Assembly (NCBI GenBank): GCA_020637435.1
Contig: JACJVW010000003.1
Coordinates: forward strand, 1-64,000
DNA from: Candidatus Woesearchaeota archaeon
GTDB lineage: Archaea; Nanobdellota; Nanobdellia; Woesearchaeales; JACJVW01
Direction of reading: 5' to 3'
Length of the DNA stretch: 64,000 nucleotides
Of this stretch, positions 15,406 through 23,892 are shown piece by piece; within the stretch, counting starts at the first letter, position 1, and each line of letters begins with the position of its first letter. Position numbers and translations under genes: made by a program. The notes under the pieces were generated by a model, which did not search any database, had not been told where the DNA came from, and was given only the letters and a program-made list of their open reading frames with translations.

Positions 15406-16151
15406 TCAAGCATACCGCAGGCGGCTTCGATGTCAGCACCGCGACTCATCCTTACAAAGCATTTGTAGCCTGTATTCCTGATTATCTCCTTGAAATGTAC
15501 TAGATGAGGGCTTTTTTTGAGTGTTCCCTTTTCGTTGTATTCAATAATGTTGAAATTGGTGCTAGGGGCCCAGTCCAATGCTGCAAGCCTTCTGGCGTCC
15601 TCATCTGTGTCATTGACACTGTCTATCAAGGTGTATTGTACCATGATTCCGTTCTTCCCCCTATGCTGATGCGAGAATCTGACGAGTTCTTGCAGTCCGG
15701 CGGCATGAGGAATAAGCTTGTCACGTAGTTCCTGCGTCGACGCATGGACAGAGACGGCGATATTGTAGGGTACATCTATCAGTCTGTTAAGGTGATAGCC
15801 TACGGTGGAGAGAGTTATATGCCTATATGCGAGATTGAATTTTGTATGAATAGCTTCGATAGCAGCACTTACAGCTTTAAAATTAAGCATCGGTTCACCC
15901 ATGCCCATGCATACGAGCGCTGTGGGGTTCTGACCTATCATCTGTGCTGCATCGCTAAACTGACCGATTATCTCTTCGCTATTGAGATTGCGTCTGAACT
16001 TTCCCGTGTGGCAAAAGGTGCAACCTACCGGGCATCCGGACTGGGATGAGACACATACTGTGTATTTCTCATTTTTTGATGGGATGATGACAGCGGTATA
16101 CCCGTCATACTCCAACTTAATAGTCCCGTCGGTTGATGTTATGCTTTGCAT
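15399..16151 (-). CDS. RlmN/Cfr-like radical SAM methyltransferase, short form
   Basis: 250 residues. The radical SAM cysteines are in CPVGCTFCHTG (CxxxCxxC). The VCMGMGEPMLN and ITLSTVGY blocks and the RGADIEAACGML tail with the second catalytic Cys are hallmarks of RlmN, which methylates C2 of an adenosine in 23S rRNA and some tRNAs. It lacks the N-terminal accessory domain of about 90-100 residues seen in E. coli RlmN, so it is a minimal version. RlmN is mainly bacterial, so transfer is likely. Its exact RNA target is unknown. Confidence 0.85.
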   Translation of the reverse strand: MQSITSTDGTIKLEYDGYTAVIIPSKNEKYTVCVSSQSGCPVGCTFCHTGKFRRNLNSEEIIGQFSDAAQMIGQNPTALVCMGMGEPMLNFKAVSAAIEAIHTKFNLAYRHITLSTVGYHLNRLIDVPYNIAVSVHASTQELRDKLIPHAAGLQELVRFSHQHRGKNGIMVQYTLIDSVNDTDEDARRLAALDWAPSTNFNIIEYNEKGTLKKSPHLVHFKEIIRNTGYKCFVRMSRGADIEAACGMLDH

Positions 16152-16227
16152 GCATATTTCATCAATCAGGACAGACTTATATGCGTATCCATAATCATTA
16201 AAAGACTCTGATGAATCCTCTCATGCT

Positions 16228-17058
16228 ATGCTACAGCTTTTTAGAGTGCATCAATGGTACAAGAATCTTGTTGTAGCATTGCCATTGTTCTTTTCCGCGA
16301 CTGCACTGGATTTGGGGAATATCTGGCAGACTGCAATTACATTCGCACTATTCTGCATCATCTCCTCAGTCAATTACATCCTTAATGATGTGCATGACGC
16401 TAAGAAAGATAGATTGAATCCTGAGAAAAAGGACAGACCTATCGCTTCTGGCAGGGTCAGTGCTGGAATCGCGATTGCGATCGCTGTATCACTGTTGTGC
16501 ATGGGAGTGCTGATAGGGTTTCTCCAACAGTTTGTCATCGCAGTATTGCTGCTACTCTTTTTCCTGATCACGTTCGTCTATTCGTATTGGGCAAAAGAAC
16601 AACCGTATCTGGAGTTTTTTTTTGTCAGCACGAACTATATCATCAGGGCAGTAGCCGGTGCGTACGCGATACAGGTGTATGTAAGTCCATGGCTTATTCT
16701 TGGCACGTTTTTCCTGGCTCTCTACATCATCATTGGCAAGCGATATGCGGAACTTGCTCTTCCAGATATAGAGGCATCACGACCAGTAATGGTCCACTAT
16801 AAGTCTGGACATCTACGGGATTTTGTGACCATCGCTACCACATCACTCCTCATCTGCTACGCTCTTTATTCGTTCTCCTCAGCCTATACATATCTTGTCT
16901 ATACTATACCCGTATTCATCTATCTGGTATTCAAGTACAGCACGCATATCTATGCGCAGGATAGTGTCGCACGACATCCGCATAATATCATAAGGGATAG
17001 AAATTTTGTGACAGCACTTCTCGTCTATGCTATGCTTGCAGTAATTATCGTCTACTGA
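16228..17058 (+). CDS. UbiA-family prenyltransferase, phosphoribosyl-polyprenyl type
   Basis: 276 residues and eight or nine membrane helices. The first Asp-rich motif NDVHDAKKDRLNP followed by RPIASGRV is the closest match to decaprenyl-phosphate 5-phosphoribosyltransferase-like UbiA enzymes, which move a phosphoribosyl group onto a polyprenyl phosphate to prime arabinose-containing glycans. A second conserved block, IIGKRYAEL, is in the expected place. Lipid attachment of other substrates (for example geranylgeranyl groups) cannot be ruled out. The start is just after the divergent radical SAM gene. Confidence 0.82.
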   Translation: MLQLFRVHQWYKNLVVALPLFFSATALDLGNIWQTAITFALFCIISSVNYILNDVHDAKKDRLNPEKKDRPIASGRVSAGIAIAIAVSLLCMGVLIGFLQQFVIAVLLLLFFLITFVYSYWAKEQPYLEFFFVSTNYIIRAVAGAYAIQVYVSPWLILGTFFLALYIIIGKRYAELALPDIEASRPVMVHYKSGHLRDFVTIATTSLLICYALYSFSSAYTYLVYTIPVFIYLVFKYSTHIYAQDSVARHPHNIIRDRNFVTALLVYAMLAVIIVY

Positions 17059-17726
17059 GAAGAGATCTCAACTGCCCTTCCTTTCTTGATGAGCAGCTCT
17101 GCGATGTCTCCAGGGAGGTTTGCAACATCCTCTTCCTGGAAAGGACCGTAAACCTCAAGCTCTTTGCCTACAAATTTTGGCACTGCGTGGGTGAAACGGA
17201 CCATCTTCTTTAGCGCATTCTCTGATGGAGATGGTTCAGGTTTGTTCTCCACCTTTTTTGGTTCCTGCTTTTCAACAATCACTTTAACTTCTGCATCAGT
17301 CACCGATGCTTCCCTACCTTCGAGAACTGAGATGAGGATGCCTTTGCGATAGTTCTGCATTGTCCTGACAAGGGAATGGAACAGCTGCTTTTCGATGTCA
17401 AGCAGATTGGTCGTATCGATGATGTTAGAATCTGTCCTTGCCTTGTTCATAGCAAGCATCAGGATCTTCTTCTCACGTCTGTCATAGAGCTCCTGGAGAA
17501 TCTTGGCGACATTGCTCAACTGGTTGCGAAGCTTGGCATGTTCGGTCGCTTTGAGCAGATCTATAGTCTGGTTGGCATCTCCTATCTCAGTCTTCTTGTC
17601 AGAGATATAGGTGAGCACATCATCGAAGAATGTTTCGGGAAGCTTTTGGATGTCATCTTTGTACTTCTCTCTACGAAGAAGCTCAAAGAGTGTCTCATAA
17701 GAAATACTTAGATCCTCGTCCCCCAT
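17052..17726 (-). CDS. GINS complex subunit, Gins51/15 type
   Basis: 224 residues. The N-terminal alpha-helical A domain (ISYETLFELLRREKYKDDIQ ... LLDIEKQLFHSLVRTMQNYRKG) is followed by a charged linker and a C-terminal B domain (GKELEVYGPFQEEDVANLP ... LLIKKGRAVEI). This A-then-B order defines the Sld5/Psf1-like archaeal Gins51, which works with MCM and Cdc45/RecJ in the replicative helicase. The ATG at 17726 is supported by a TATA box (ATTTATATAC, about 17751-17760); a TTG further upstream is too close to that box. Confidence 0.88.
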   Translation of the reverse strand: MGDEDLSISYETLFELLRREKYKDDIQKLPETFFDDVLTYISDKKTEIGDANQTIDLLKATEHAKLRNQLSNVAKILQELYDRREKKILMLAMNKARTDSNIIDTTNLLDIEKQLFHSLVRTMQNYRKGILISVLEGREASVTDAEVKVIVEKQEPKKVENKPEPSPSENALKKMVRFTHAVPKFVGKELEVYGPFQEEDVANLPGDIAELLIKKGRAVEISSQ

Positions 17727-17804
17727 ACCATTTCTGAAAGTCAAATAGGGTATATAAATGTTACACCCCGAAAAATAGGACTGAGAATCAAGGTGATAAA
17801 TGTA

Positions 17805-18218
17805 TCAGTCGCTTCGCTTGCGAAATCCGAACTCCTGGTCTAGCTCTATTGCGGCCTCTTCCCAGTCATCGAGCATGCGGTTGACATCTTTTCGTAATTC
17901 CTGGACGGAACGTTGCAGACTACCGCCGCGGATGTAGAGTCTTGCTTTGTCACGGACTATGAGGCCCGCTTCGATAAATATCCTGATGTGATGGTTGACC
18001 CGCGCTTGTTTGATGTCAAGACGCCTTGCAAGCTCTTCACAGCGTACTCCCTTCTGTTCAGCGCTAAGGTTGACCAGTTCTTTGAAGACTCTTAGCGAAG
18101 TGTCTTCTATGTCTCGACCTGTTTGAAGGCCCATGCTATGAAAGAGCCACTGCAGTTCTTTGTCCGGTCTTTCATCAAGCGGTCGGTCGATCTTCTTTAT
18201 CCTGAAATATCGGATCAT
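17805..18218 (-). CDS. Winged-helix DNA-binding protein
   Basis: 137 residues. A helix-turn-helix with ArsR/MarR-like wing lies at about 45-100: GVRCEELARRLDIKQARVNHHIRIFIEAGLIVRDKARLYIRGG. A helical segment with many charged residues follows and could make a dimer. It stands 79 bases upstream of the GINS gene on the same strand and is divergent from cdc48, so it could regulate either; its own targets are unknown. TATA-like sequences in 18235-18315 serve the two divergent genes. Confidence 0.75.
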   Translation of the reverse strand: MIRYFRIKKIDRPLDERPDKELQWLFHSMGLQTGRDIEDTSLRVFKELVNLSAEQKGVRCEELARRLDIKQARVNHHIRIFIEAGLIVRDKARLYIRGGSLQRSVQELRKDVNRMLDDWEEAAIELDQEFGFRKRSD

Positions 18219-18354
18219 GTATCAAGGAATCCCTTTTCAAATTTATAAATCTTTTGGATAAATTCTATTTTATCTCTTTATTGTCGATAAGAAGTCGATA
18301 AAATTAGCAAAGTTTATAAGCAAATTCATGTTAACGGGCCTGTGAGGTGAGGCA

Positions 18355-20433
18355 ATGACCAAACTTACAGTCGAAGAAGCAGTCCAGATGGACGTAGGAA
18401 GGAATATCGCGCGTATACCACGAAGAGCTATGGAGTCTTTGGGAGTTGCGCAGGGTGATGCCATATTTATCAAAGGGAAGGTCAAGATAGCAGCGCAGGT
18501 GTATCCTATCCGTAGTGAGGATGAGTCGAAGGATATCATCCGCATGGATGGCAATATGCGAATGCTTGCGCAGTCTAGCCTATCTACTCTTGTTGAGATA
18601 GCGAAGGCTCAATATAAAGATGCTAAATCTATCACGCTAGCACCTATAGAAGGATCGACATTCTTTGCGGACCAGAACTTTTTCAAGTCCCGCTTTGAAG
18701 GCTACATCACCCAGAAGAACTCTATCATCACAGTAGATTATATGGGTAGGCAGGGCTTCTACACAGTCGTGAAGGTTTCACCTGCCGGAGTTGTGCGGCT
18801 CAGTGCAGAGACCAAGATACAGATTTCTGAAAAACCTGTCAAAGAGATAAAGACACCGAATGTCAGTTACGAAGATATAGGTGGTCTTTCACGGGAGATT
18901 GAGCTAGTTCGTGAGATGGTAGAGATCCCCATGAAGCACCCCGAGGTCTTCGACAGGCTTGGCATCAGCTCACCTAAAGGTGTACTGATGACCGGTCCTC
19001 CCGGTACCGGTAAGACATTGCTGGCAAAAGCTGTAGCGAGCGAAACAGATTCAGCTTTTTATTCCATTGCCGGTCCTGAGATCATGAGCAAGTTCTATGG
19101 GGAATCGGAGAAGCAGCTTAGAGAAATATTTGAGGAAGCGGAGAAGAATGCACCTGCGATCATCTTTATCGATGAGATAGATTCTATCGCGCCAAAGCGT
19201 GAAGAGACCAGAGACCAGACGGAGAAAAGGATTGTCGCACAATTGCTCACTATCATGGACGGTCTAAAATCGCGAGGTCAGGTCATTGTGATGGCAGCGA
19301 CCAACCGACCGGATGATCTTGATGAGGCATTGCGGCGACCGGGAAGGTTCGACCGTGAACTGAAGATCCATCCCCCAGGACTTGAGGGTAGGAAAGAGAT
19401 CCTTCATATCCATAGCAGAGGCATGCCGCTGGCTGAGGACCTGGACATGGATGATCTTGCGCACCGCACAAACGGGTTTACCGGAGCTGATATCGAAGTA
19501 CTCTGCAAGGAAGCTGCCATGCGTGCGCTAAGACCTTGGATGCCGTCACTTCAGGATCAGGCAGAAAAGGTTCCTGCGAATGTGCTTGACAAGATTCAGA
19601 TAAAGAAAGAACATTTCGATCATGCGCTCACTGTGGTTGAACCCTCAGCTATGCGTGAAGTCCTAATCAATACTCCTACTACTACGTGGGATGATGTAGG
19701 TGGTCTTGGAGAAGCTAAACAGCTGATGAAGGAGGCTATCGAACTACCTTTGAAGAAGCCTGAACTCTTTAAGAAAGCCGGTATCAAACCCCCGAAGGGA
19801 ATTCTTTTGCACGGCCCTCCAGGAACGGGAAAGACGCTTATAGCAAAAGCCATCGCTCATGAGAGCAACGCTAATTTCATCTCTATCAAGGGACCTGAAC
19901 TCATCTCTAAATGGGTGGGAGAATCTGAAAAACGTGTTAGGGACATATTCAAGAAGGCACGTCAGGTAGCACCAGCTATTATCTTTTTTGATGAGTTTGA
20001 TGCCATCTCCCAGGTGCGGGGTTCATCTACTACGGATTCGACGGAACGTATGGTCAACCAGCTGCTTACGGAACTTGATGGTGTCGAAAGTCTGGAGAAG
20101 GTCACTATTGTTGCTGCAACGAATAGGCCTGATCTTATAGATCCCTCACTGCTTCGACCAGGACGGATTGATGTTAAGATTGAGATAGGACTCCCTGATG
20201 ACGCTACCAGAAAACAGATCTTTGAAGTGCATACAAAGGGCATGCCGCTCAAGGATGTTCAACTGGACGATTACATCGCAGCAACCACTGGGATGTCAGG
20301 AGCTGAGATAGAGAATATCTGTAGAGAAGCAGGCATGGCAGCTATCCGGAGGGTCGCTGATACCGATCAAGCCGAAGTGGTCATCACTAAAACTGATTTC
20401 GATGATGCTCTTAAGATTGTGAAGAAGATCTGA
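18355..20433 (+). CDS. Cdc48/VAT AAA+ ATPase
   Basis: 692 residues with a double-psi-barrel N domain (about 1-175) and two AAA rings. D1 has Walker A GPPGTGKT at about 214-221 and Walker B IIFIDEID; D2 has Walker A at about 486-493 and IIFFDEFD. The second-region-of-homology arginines (RRPGRFDRE and LRPGRIDV) are intact. It unfolds proteins for degradation. The length is a little below the usual 730-745 because the C-terminal tail after D2 is short, so the typical proteasome-docking HbYX tail is not seen: it ends FDDALKIVKKI. Confidence 0.96.
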   Translation: MTKLTVEEAVQMDVGRNIARIPRRAMESLGVAQGDAIFIKGKVKIAAQVYPIRSEDESKDIIRMDGNMRMLAQSSLSTLVEIAKAQYKDAKSITLAPIEGSTFFADQNFFKSRFEGYITQKNSIITVDYMGRQGFYTVVKVSPAGVVRLSAETKIQISEKPVKEIKTPNVSYEDIGGLSREIELVREMVEIPMKHPEVFDRLGISSPKGVLMTGPPGTGKTLLAKAVASETDSAFYSIAGPEIMSKFYGESEKQLREIFEEAEKNAPAIIFIDEIDSIAPKREETRDQTEKRIVAQLLTIMDGLKSRGQVIVMAATNRPDDLDEALRRPGRFDRELKIHPPGLEGRKEILHIHSRGMPLAEDLDMDDLAHRTNGFTGADIEVLCKEAAMRALRPWMPSLQDQAEKVPANVLDKIQIKKEHFDHALTVVEPSAMREVLINTPTTTWDDVGGLGEAKQLMKEAIELPLKKPELFKKAGIKPPKGILLHGPPGTGKTLIAKAIAHESNANFISIKGPELISKWVGESEKRVRDIFKKARQVAPAIIFFDEFDAISQVRGSSTTDSTERMVNQLLTELDGVESLEKVTIVAATNRPDLIDPSLLRPGRIDVKIEIGLPDDATRKQIFEVHTKGMPLKDVQLDDYIAATTGMSGAEIENICREAGMAAIRRVADTDQAEVVITKTDFDDALKIVKKI

Positions 20434-20554
20434 TGGCAGAACGATATATGATCTCTGCTGCTATCACATCCAATGGCATATAACCCGGGAAACCGTTGTT
20501 TGTACGCATCCACTTAGGGAAATAATTTTAACGTCCAAGCGATTTTACCTTTCC

Positions 20555-21400
20555 ATGCACGGCGTGTCTTACCGGTTCAATCACTTGCTGGCCAGAGCAG
20601 AGAGTTTTGTCAAAACTTCCATCTCAGTAGAAAATTCAGGTTATCTGGCAATATTTGACAGGACTCTTGATCTGATCCTGAAGAAGCTTACTGACGCTTA
20701 TTTTGAGAGCTCCAATTACTTGGATTGGGTTGTGGATGAGGATCGAGAACGTATTGATCTTATCTTTACTGACGGTATGTACGCAGAGCACAAAGAAGTG
20801 GGACCTTTTTGGCATCAGATACATATACCTATCTCCTATCTTGAGGATATGGAACATCTTGACGCTGCACTGCACGCAGAGTCCAGACATGCGATCCACC
20901 ATAATCTGCACCATGACCGGGGTGTCAGTTTCAAACACTCGGCAAGTAAGGCAGGCACGATCATAAGCGAAACTGTCCATCAAGGTACGGATTTTCCGCT
21001 TACTATCCCTGATCGGTTCGGCAATGATTTTGATTTTGTCCAGGGTGATGTCCCATACCACTGCAGCGCTTATATTCTGGGGCAGCTTTCTCCTCAACCT
21101 CTTGAAAGACAGATTCAGGTGCAATGGCTTGCACGACAGACGATACGGGAACATAAGGTTGACTCTGATCTGTATCGGCTTACCCTATCAGAAAGGGAAT
21201 TCGATCCTTTGCAGGCTGCTTTCGATTTTCATCGTGGTCGCAGGGATCCTCTACGCACATATGCGTATAAGGAGTATCCATTTGAGGGATGTAAATTTGA
21301 AGGAATGAAGAAAAATTATTATGCTTCTCAGCTTGATTACATTCTATTGCGTCTTGCTACATCATCCATTGATGCATTGCATAAAGAGATCAGAGTTTGA
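20555..21400 (+). CDS. Hypothetical protein
   Basis: 281 residues, soluble, with no membrane segment or signal peptide. It is rich in His, Asp and aromatic residues (for example ESRHAIHHNLHHDRG around residue 110), which could bind metal, but I recognise no family. The gene has an AT-rich region about 30 bases upstream (AATAATTTTAACG) that may be a promoter. It overlaps the aldolase gene on the other strand by 11 bases at its 3' end. Confidence 0.6.
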   Translation: MHGVSYRFNHLLARAESFVKTSISVENSGYLAIFDRTLDLILKKLTDAYFESSNYLDWVVDEDRERIDLIFTDGMYAEHKEVGPFWHQIHIPISYLEDMEHLDAALHAESRHAIHHNLHHDRGVSFKHSASKAGTIISETVHQGTDFPLTIPDRFGNDFDFVQGDVPYHCSAYILGQLSPQPLERQIQVQWLARQTIREHKVDSDLYRLTLSEREFDPLQAAFDFHRGRRDPLRTYAYKEYPFEGCKFEGMKKNYYASQLDYILLRLATSSIDALHKEIRV

Positions 21401-22322
21401 ACTGCTCATGCCCTTCATACACGCGCATAGCCCCATCAACATCCCAGCCGCCGTACGTGATGGCCGAAATTGCGTCACAGAGCCTGATAGCCTCATCGAG
21501 CGGTCGCTGATGTACGTTCCTTCCCGTGGCATTGCCCTTGCCGCCTGCGTAATAGATCTGGTCATGTACGTCCTGAAGGAAATCCCTGACTCCTTTTTTT
21601 GAGCCGCCTGCGCAGACAACGCCTGTATTGCCTGCCGCTTTGATTGCTTCTTTGAACATTTCCCTTGAGTCAAAGCCGTATTTGCTTGGGTAGTTTACTT
21701 TGACGAAATCGGAACCAAGGCACAGAGCTGTTCCGCACGCGCCCGCGATGATATGCGGATCCTTCTCGAAGAGTACCGATTTGCCTCGTGGATATATCCA
21801 TAGGACTGTGAGCAGTCCATGCTTGTGAGCTTCACTGATAAGCCGTCCTGCTTCTGTAAGCATATCTGCTTCGTATTCAGATCCAAGATAGAGTGTGTAG
21901 CCTACTGCAAGAACTCGAAGTCCTGATTCTTTCTTGAATCTTACAACATCATCCACGGTCCAAATCTGTCTGGAGACGGGGTCTCTTTGTTTAGTCTCGA
22001 CGAGATTGGTCTTAGAGTTAAGCTTGACGAGGTAGCCTATTCCTGGGTATTGTCTTCCGTACCTTGCTATGAGGCCCATCTGTGCCGCAAAGCAGCCAAC
22101 GGTGCCGTGATATGCTATCTTAAAGAGGTGTTCGGGATCACTGTCTTCGTCTGCTATTCCCTGGCCGTAGAAATCACTATTAAGGTGCTCTATCTTCTGG
22201 TCACCTGCGAATAGCACCAGTTTTCCTGTGCTTCTGGTCAGTGAGAGAAAGTTCGCGACATACTCATCATGCATGCTGGATGGTACATCAAGCGGAATTG
22301 AAACGTCATGTTTAGTAAGCAT
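21390..22322 (-). CDS. fba: Fructose-bisphosphate aldolase class I, DeoC/DhnA family
   Basis: 310 residues, the archaeal class I aldolase that interconverts fructose 1,6-bisphosphate and two triose phosphates through a Schiff base. Family signs are LFAGDQKIEHLNSDF, the WIYPRGKSV segment, the probable Schiff-base Lys in DFVKVNYP, the VVCAGGSKKG phosphate-binding loop and the GNATGRNVHQRP block. TPI, GAPDH and FBPase elsewhere in the window complete the neighbouring steps. On the minus strand CTTATAAATATT-type TATA sequences stand before the start (about 22360) with AAGGGGG as ribosome-binding site. Confidence 0.93.
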   Translation of the reverse strand: MLTKHDVSIPLDVPSSMHDEYVANFLSLTRSTGKLVLFAGDQKIEHLNSDFYGQGIADEDSDPEHLFKIAYHGTVGCFAAQMGLIARYGRQYPGIGYLVKLNSKTNLVETKQRDPVSRQIWTVDDVVRFKKESGLRVLAVGYTLYLGSEYEADMLTEAGRLISEAHKHGLLTVLWIYPRGKSVLFEKDPHIIAGACGTALCLGSDFVKVNYPSKYGFDSREMFKEAIKAAGNTGVVCAGGSKKGVRDFLQDVHDQIYYAGGKGNATGRNVHQRPLDEAIRLCDAISAITYGGWDVDGAMRVYEGHEQFKL

Positions 22323-22458
22323 ACTTGTAACCCCCTTTTTAGAGTCAAAAGGGTATATGTACCTTATAAATATTTCCTTCTTGAAAGCTTTGGTTTTACC
22401 ACAATTTAGCTTTGGGATACGTCATGACGCTTCTCTCTATAATTCTTAATAAAATAAT

Positions 22459-23313
22459 CTAAGTTGGGACATTTACCATCTTCAAACCTTCATCATGAGG
22501 TATGCTTCTCCTGTTTAGGTAGGGTGTTAACGCATCGAGTTCATAAGGCTTTATCATCTGCTGGCCATCACAGACACGTTCGCCTTTGTAGCAGTAGTCG
22601 GGGTCGGTATGCACTTCTATCATCACGCCGTCTGCTCCACGTTCTAGTCCACGGATGGCATAGTCGATGACCAGTTCTCGTTTGCCGGTCGTGTGACTTG
22701 GGTCATAGATTAGCGGATATCCAGCGTCTTTAATCTGCGCTATAGCGTCCATATCCGGTTTGAATCTTGTGGTCGTGCTCGTATCCTTCTGTTCTCCGCG
22801 CAAGCATAGCACGATATTGTTGTTGCCGAATTGCGTCAGATATCCTATGCTGTCAAGGTATTGTTGTACAGATAGTCCCAAGGGTCTCTTGAAGAGGATG
22901 GGTTTGTTCCCCGCCTGCGCTGTCTGGTAGCCTACTTCACTGAGGAAGTCTTGTTGTCCGCTGCGCGCTCCTATCTGTATCATATCTGCTGTAGCTATAA
23001 CTGATTCCAAAACATCGATGCGCTTTCCATCAGGAGTTCTTCTTGTGACTCCTGTGGCTTCGGTTACAATCGGTATGCCCAGTTTTTCTCGCATAGCGGC
23101 CATACGTTCGAGTCCCATTAGTTCGTCGCCCTGGAATGTGCCTGGGCTGCTTCTTGGTTTGAATGCACCGCCTCTTGCGATGTGCGTACCGTACCGCATC
23201 GCTTCTCCTACTATCTCTGTGTAACGATCATCGACAGCGCATGGTCCTGCGATAAGCACTTTAGCGTTACCTATCTCGATGTTCTGTATGTTCACTATGT
23301 TTCTTACTACCAT
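22459..23313 (-). CDS. aroF: 3-deoxy-D-arabino-heptulosonate 7-phosphate synthase (DAHP synthase)
   Basis: A 284-residue type I-beta/KDO8P-like DAHP synthase, which joins phosphoenolpyruvate and erythrose 4-phosphate as the first step of aromatic amino acid synthesis. Motifs are LIAGPCAVDD, RGGAFKPRSSP, MIQIGARSGQQ, LFKRPLG, CLRGEQ and the metal ligands in DPSHTTGKR and MIEVHTDPD. It has no fused ACT or chorismate mutase regulatory domain. The ATG at 23313 is set by an AGGAGG ribosome-binding site at 23318-23323. An aromatic leader peptide and a hairpin that covers this site lie just upstream, so control is probably translational. Confidence 0.95.
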   Translation of the reverse strand: MVVRNIVNIQNIEIGNAKVLIAGPCAVDDRYTEIVGEAMRYGTHIARGGAFKPRSSPGTFQGDELMGLERMAAMREKLGIPIVTEATGVTRRTPDGKRIDVLESVIATADMIQIGARSGQQDFLSEVGYQTAQAGNKPILFKRPLGLSVQQYLDSIGYLTQFGNNNIVLCLRGEQKDTSTTTRFKPDMDAIAQIKDAGYPLIYDPSHTTGKRELVIDYAIRGLERGADGVMIEVHTDPDYCYKGERVCDGQQMIKPYELDALTPYLNRRSIPHDEGLKMVNVPT

Positions 23314-23320
23314 TCTTCCT

Positions 23321-23373
23321 CCTGCTAGGACCGTCGGCAGTTTATACATCAAAAGAAAACGTCTGGTCCCAGG
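23321..23373 (-). promoter_or_regulatory. Hairpin that pairs with the DAHP synthase ribosome-binding site
   Basis: On the minus strand CCTGGGACC (23373-23365) pairs with GGTCC (23332-23328) and CAGG (23324-23321), giving 5 plus 4 base pairs with a three-base bulge on the 3' side. The 3' arm holds the first half of the AGGAGG Shine-Dalgarno sequence. The 5' arm begins nine bases after the stop codon of the leader peptide, so a ribosome stalled on the last leader codons would cover it and free the ribosome-binding site. Confidence 0.65.
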
Positions 23374-23382
23374 CTTGTCGCT

Positions 23383-23448
23383 CTAGTACCAGTAAAAAAA
23401 GCCAAAGCTAAATCCAAACATCTGCTGTCCGGTGTTCTGGCCTTTCAT
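23383..23448 (-). CDS. Aromatic leader peptide of DAHP synthase, 21 residues
   Basis: ATG at 23448, TAG at 23383-23385. The first ten residues are polar (MKGQNTGQQM). Residues 11-21 are FGFSFGFFYWY, that is five Phe, two Tyr and one Trp in 11 codons. This composition is what leader peptides of bacterial aromatic operons show, and the downstream gene makes the first intermediate for exactly these amino acids. A TATA box (TTTTATATAG, about 23472-23481) puts the RNA start near 23452, so the leader is read from a nearly leaderless end. I infer a stalling peptide that senses charged tRNA-Phe, Tyr and Trp. Confidence 0.75.
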   Translation of the reverse strand: MKGQNTGQQMFGFSFGFFYWY

Positions 23449-23498
23449 TATGTGATTATTGGGGAGAACACCTATATAAAATTTATTAAAAAAAGTAG

Positions 23499-23771
23499 TC
23501 AGTCATCACCAAGTCGGTCAGCGAAGGCGATAGTCTCCATGACTCTCTTGATCTTTATCCGTACTTTTTCTCCTACTTCTGTATTCTGTACGAACACAGT
23601 GTATCCTTCGACTTTTACGATACCGTCGCCTTTCTTTCCGATATCTTCTATGGTGACATCGAATTCCTGTCCTTTTTGGATGCTTGTGACTTGGCTTCTC
23701 CTTTGAGAACCTGAATCCTGTCTTCTGTTGTCAGTTGCATATTGATCTCTTTCCATCCTTCTTCTTTCCAT
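23499..23771 (-). CDS. TRAM-domain protein
   Basis: 90 residues, nearly all a TRAM beta-barrel (about 35-90): GQEFDVTIEDIGKKGDGIVKV followed by GYTVFVQNTEVGEKVRIKIKRV. Single-TRAM proteins of archaea bind RNA and act as cold-shock-like chaperones. A basic, disordered N-terminal tail (MERRRMERDQYATDNRRQ) may add RNA affinity. I chose the ATG at 23771; upstream ATGs add a nonconserved hydrophobic stretch. It is read in the same direction as the DAHP synthase leader but has a clear separate promoter for the latter in between. Confidence 0.88.
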   Translation of the reverse strand: MERRRMERDQYATDNRRQDSGSQRRSQVTSIQKGQEFDVTIEDIGKKGDGIVKVEGYTVFVQNTEVGEKVRIKIKRVMETIAFADRLGDD

Positions 23772-23892
23772 GAGGATCACATATGCAGAATACTTCACAG
23801 GTTAATAAACAAATCGGCTGTTTACTTTGAGGATTCTTGCGTACATGGACGAAGTGGATTCATTGTTCAATATACTGGTCTTAGACAAGACC

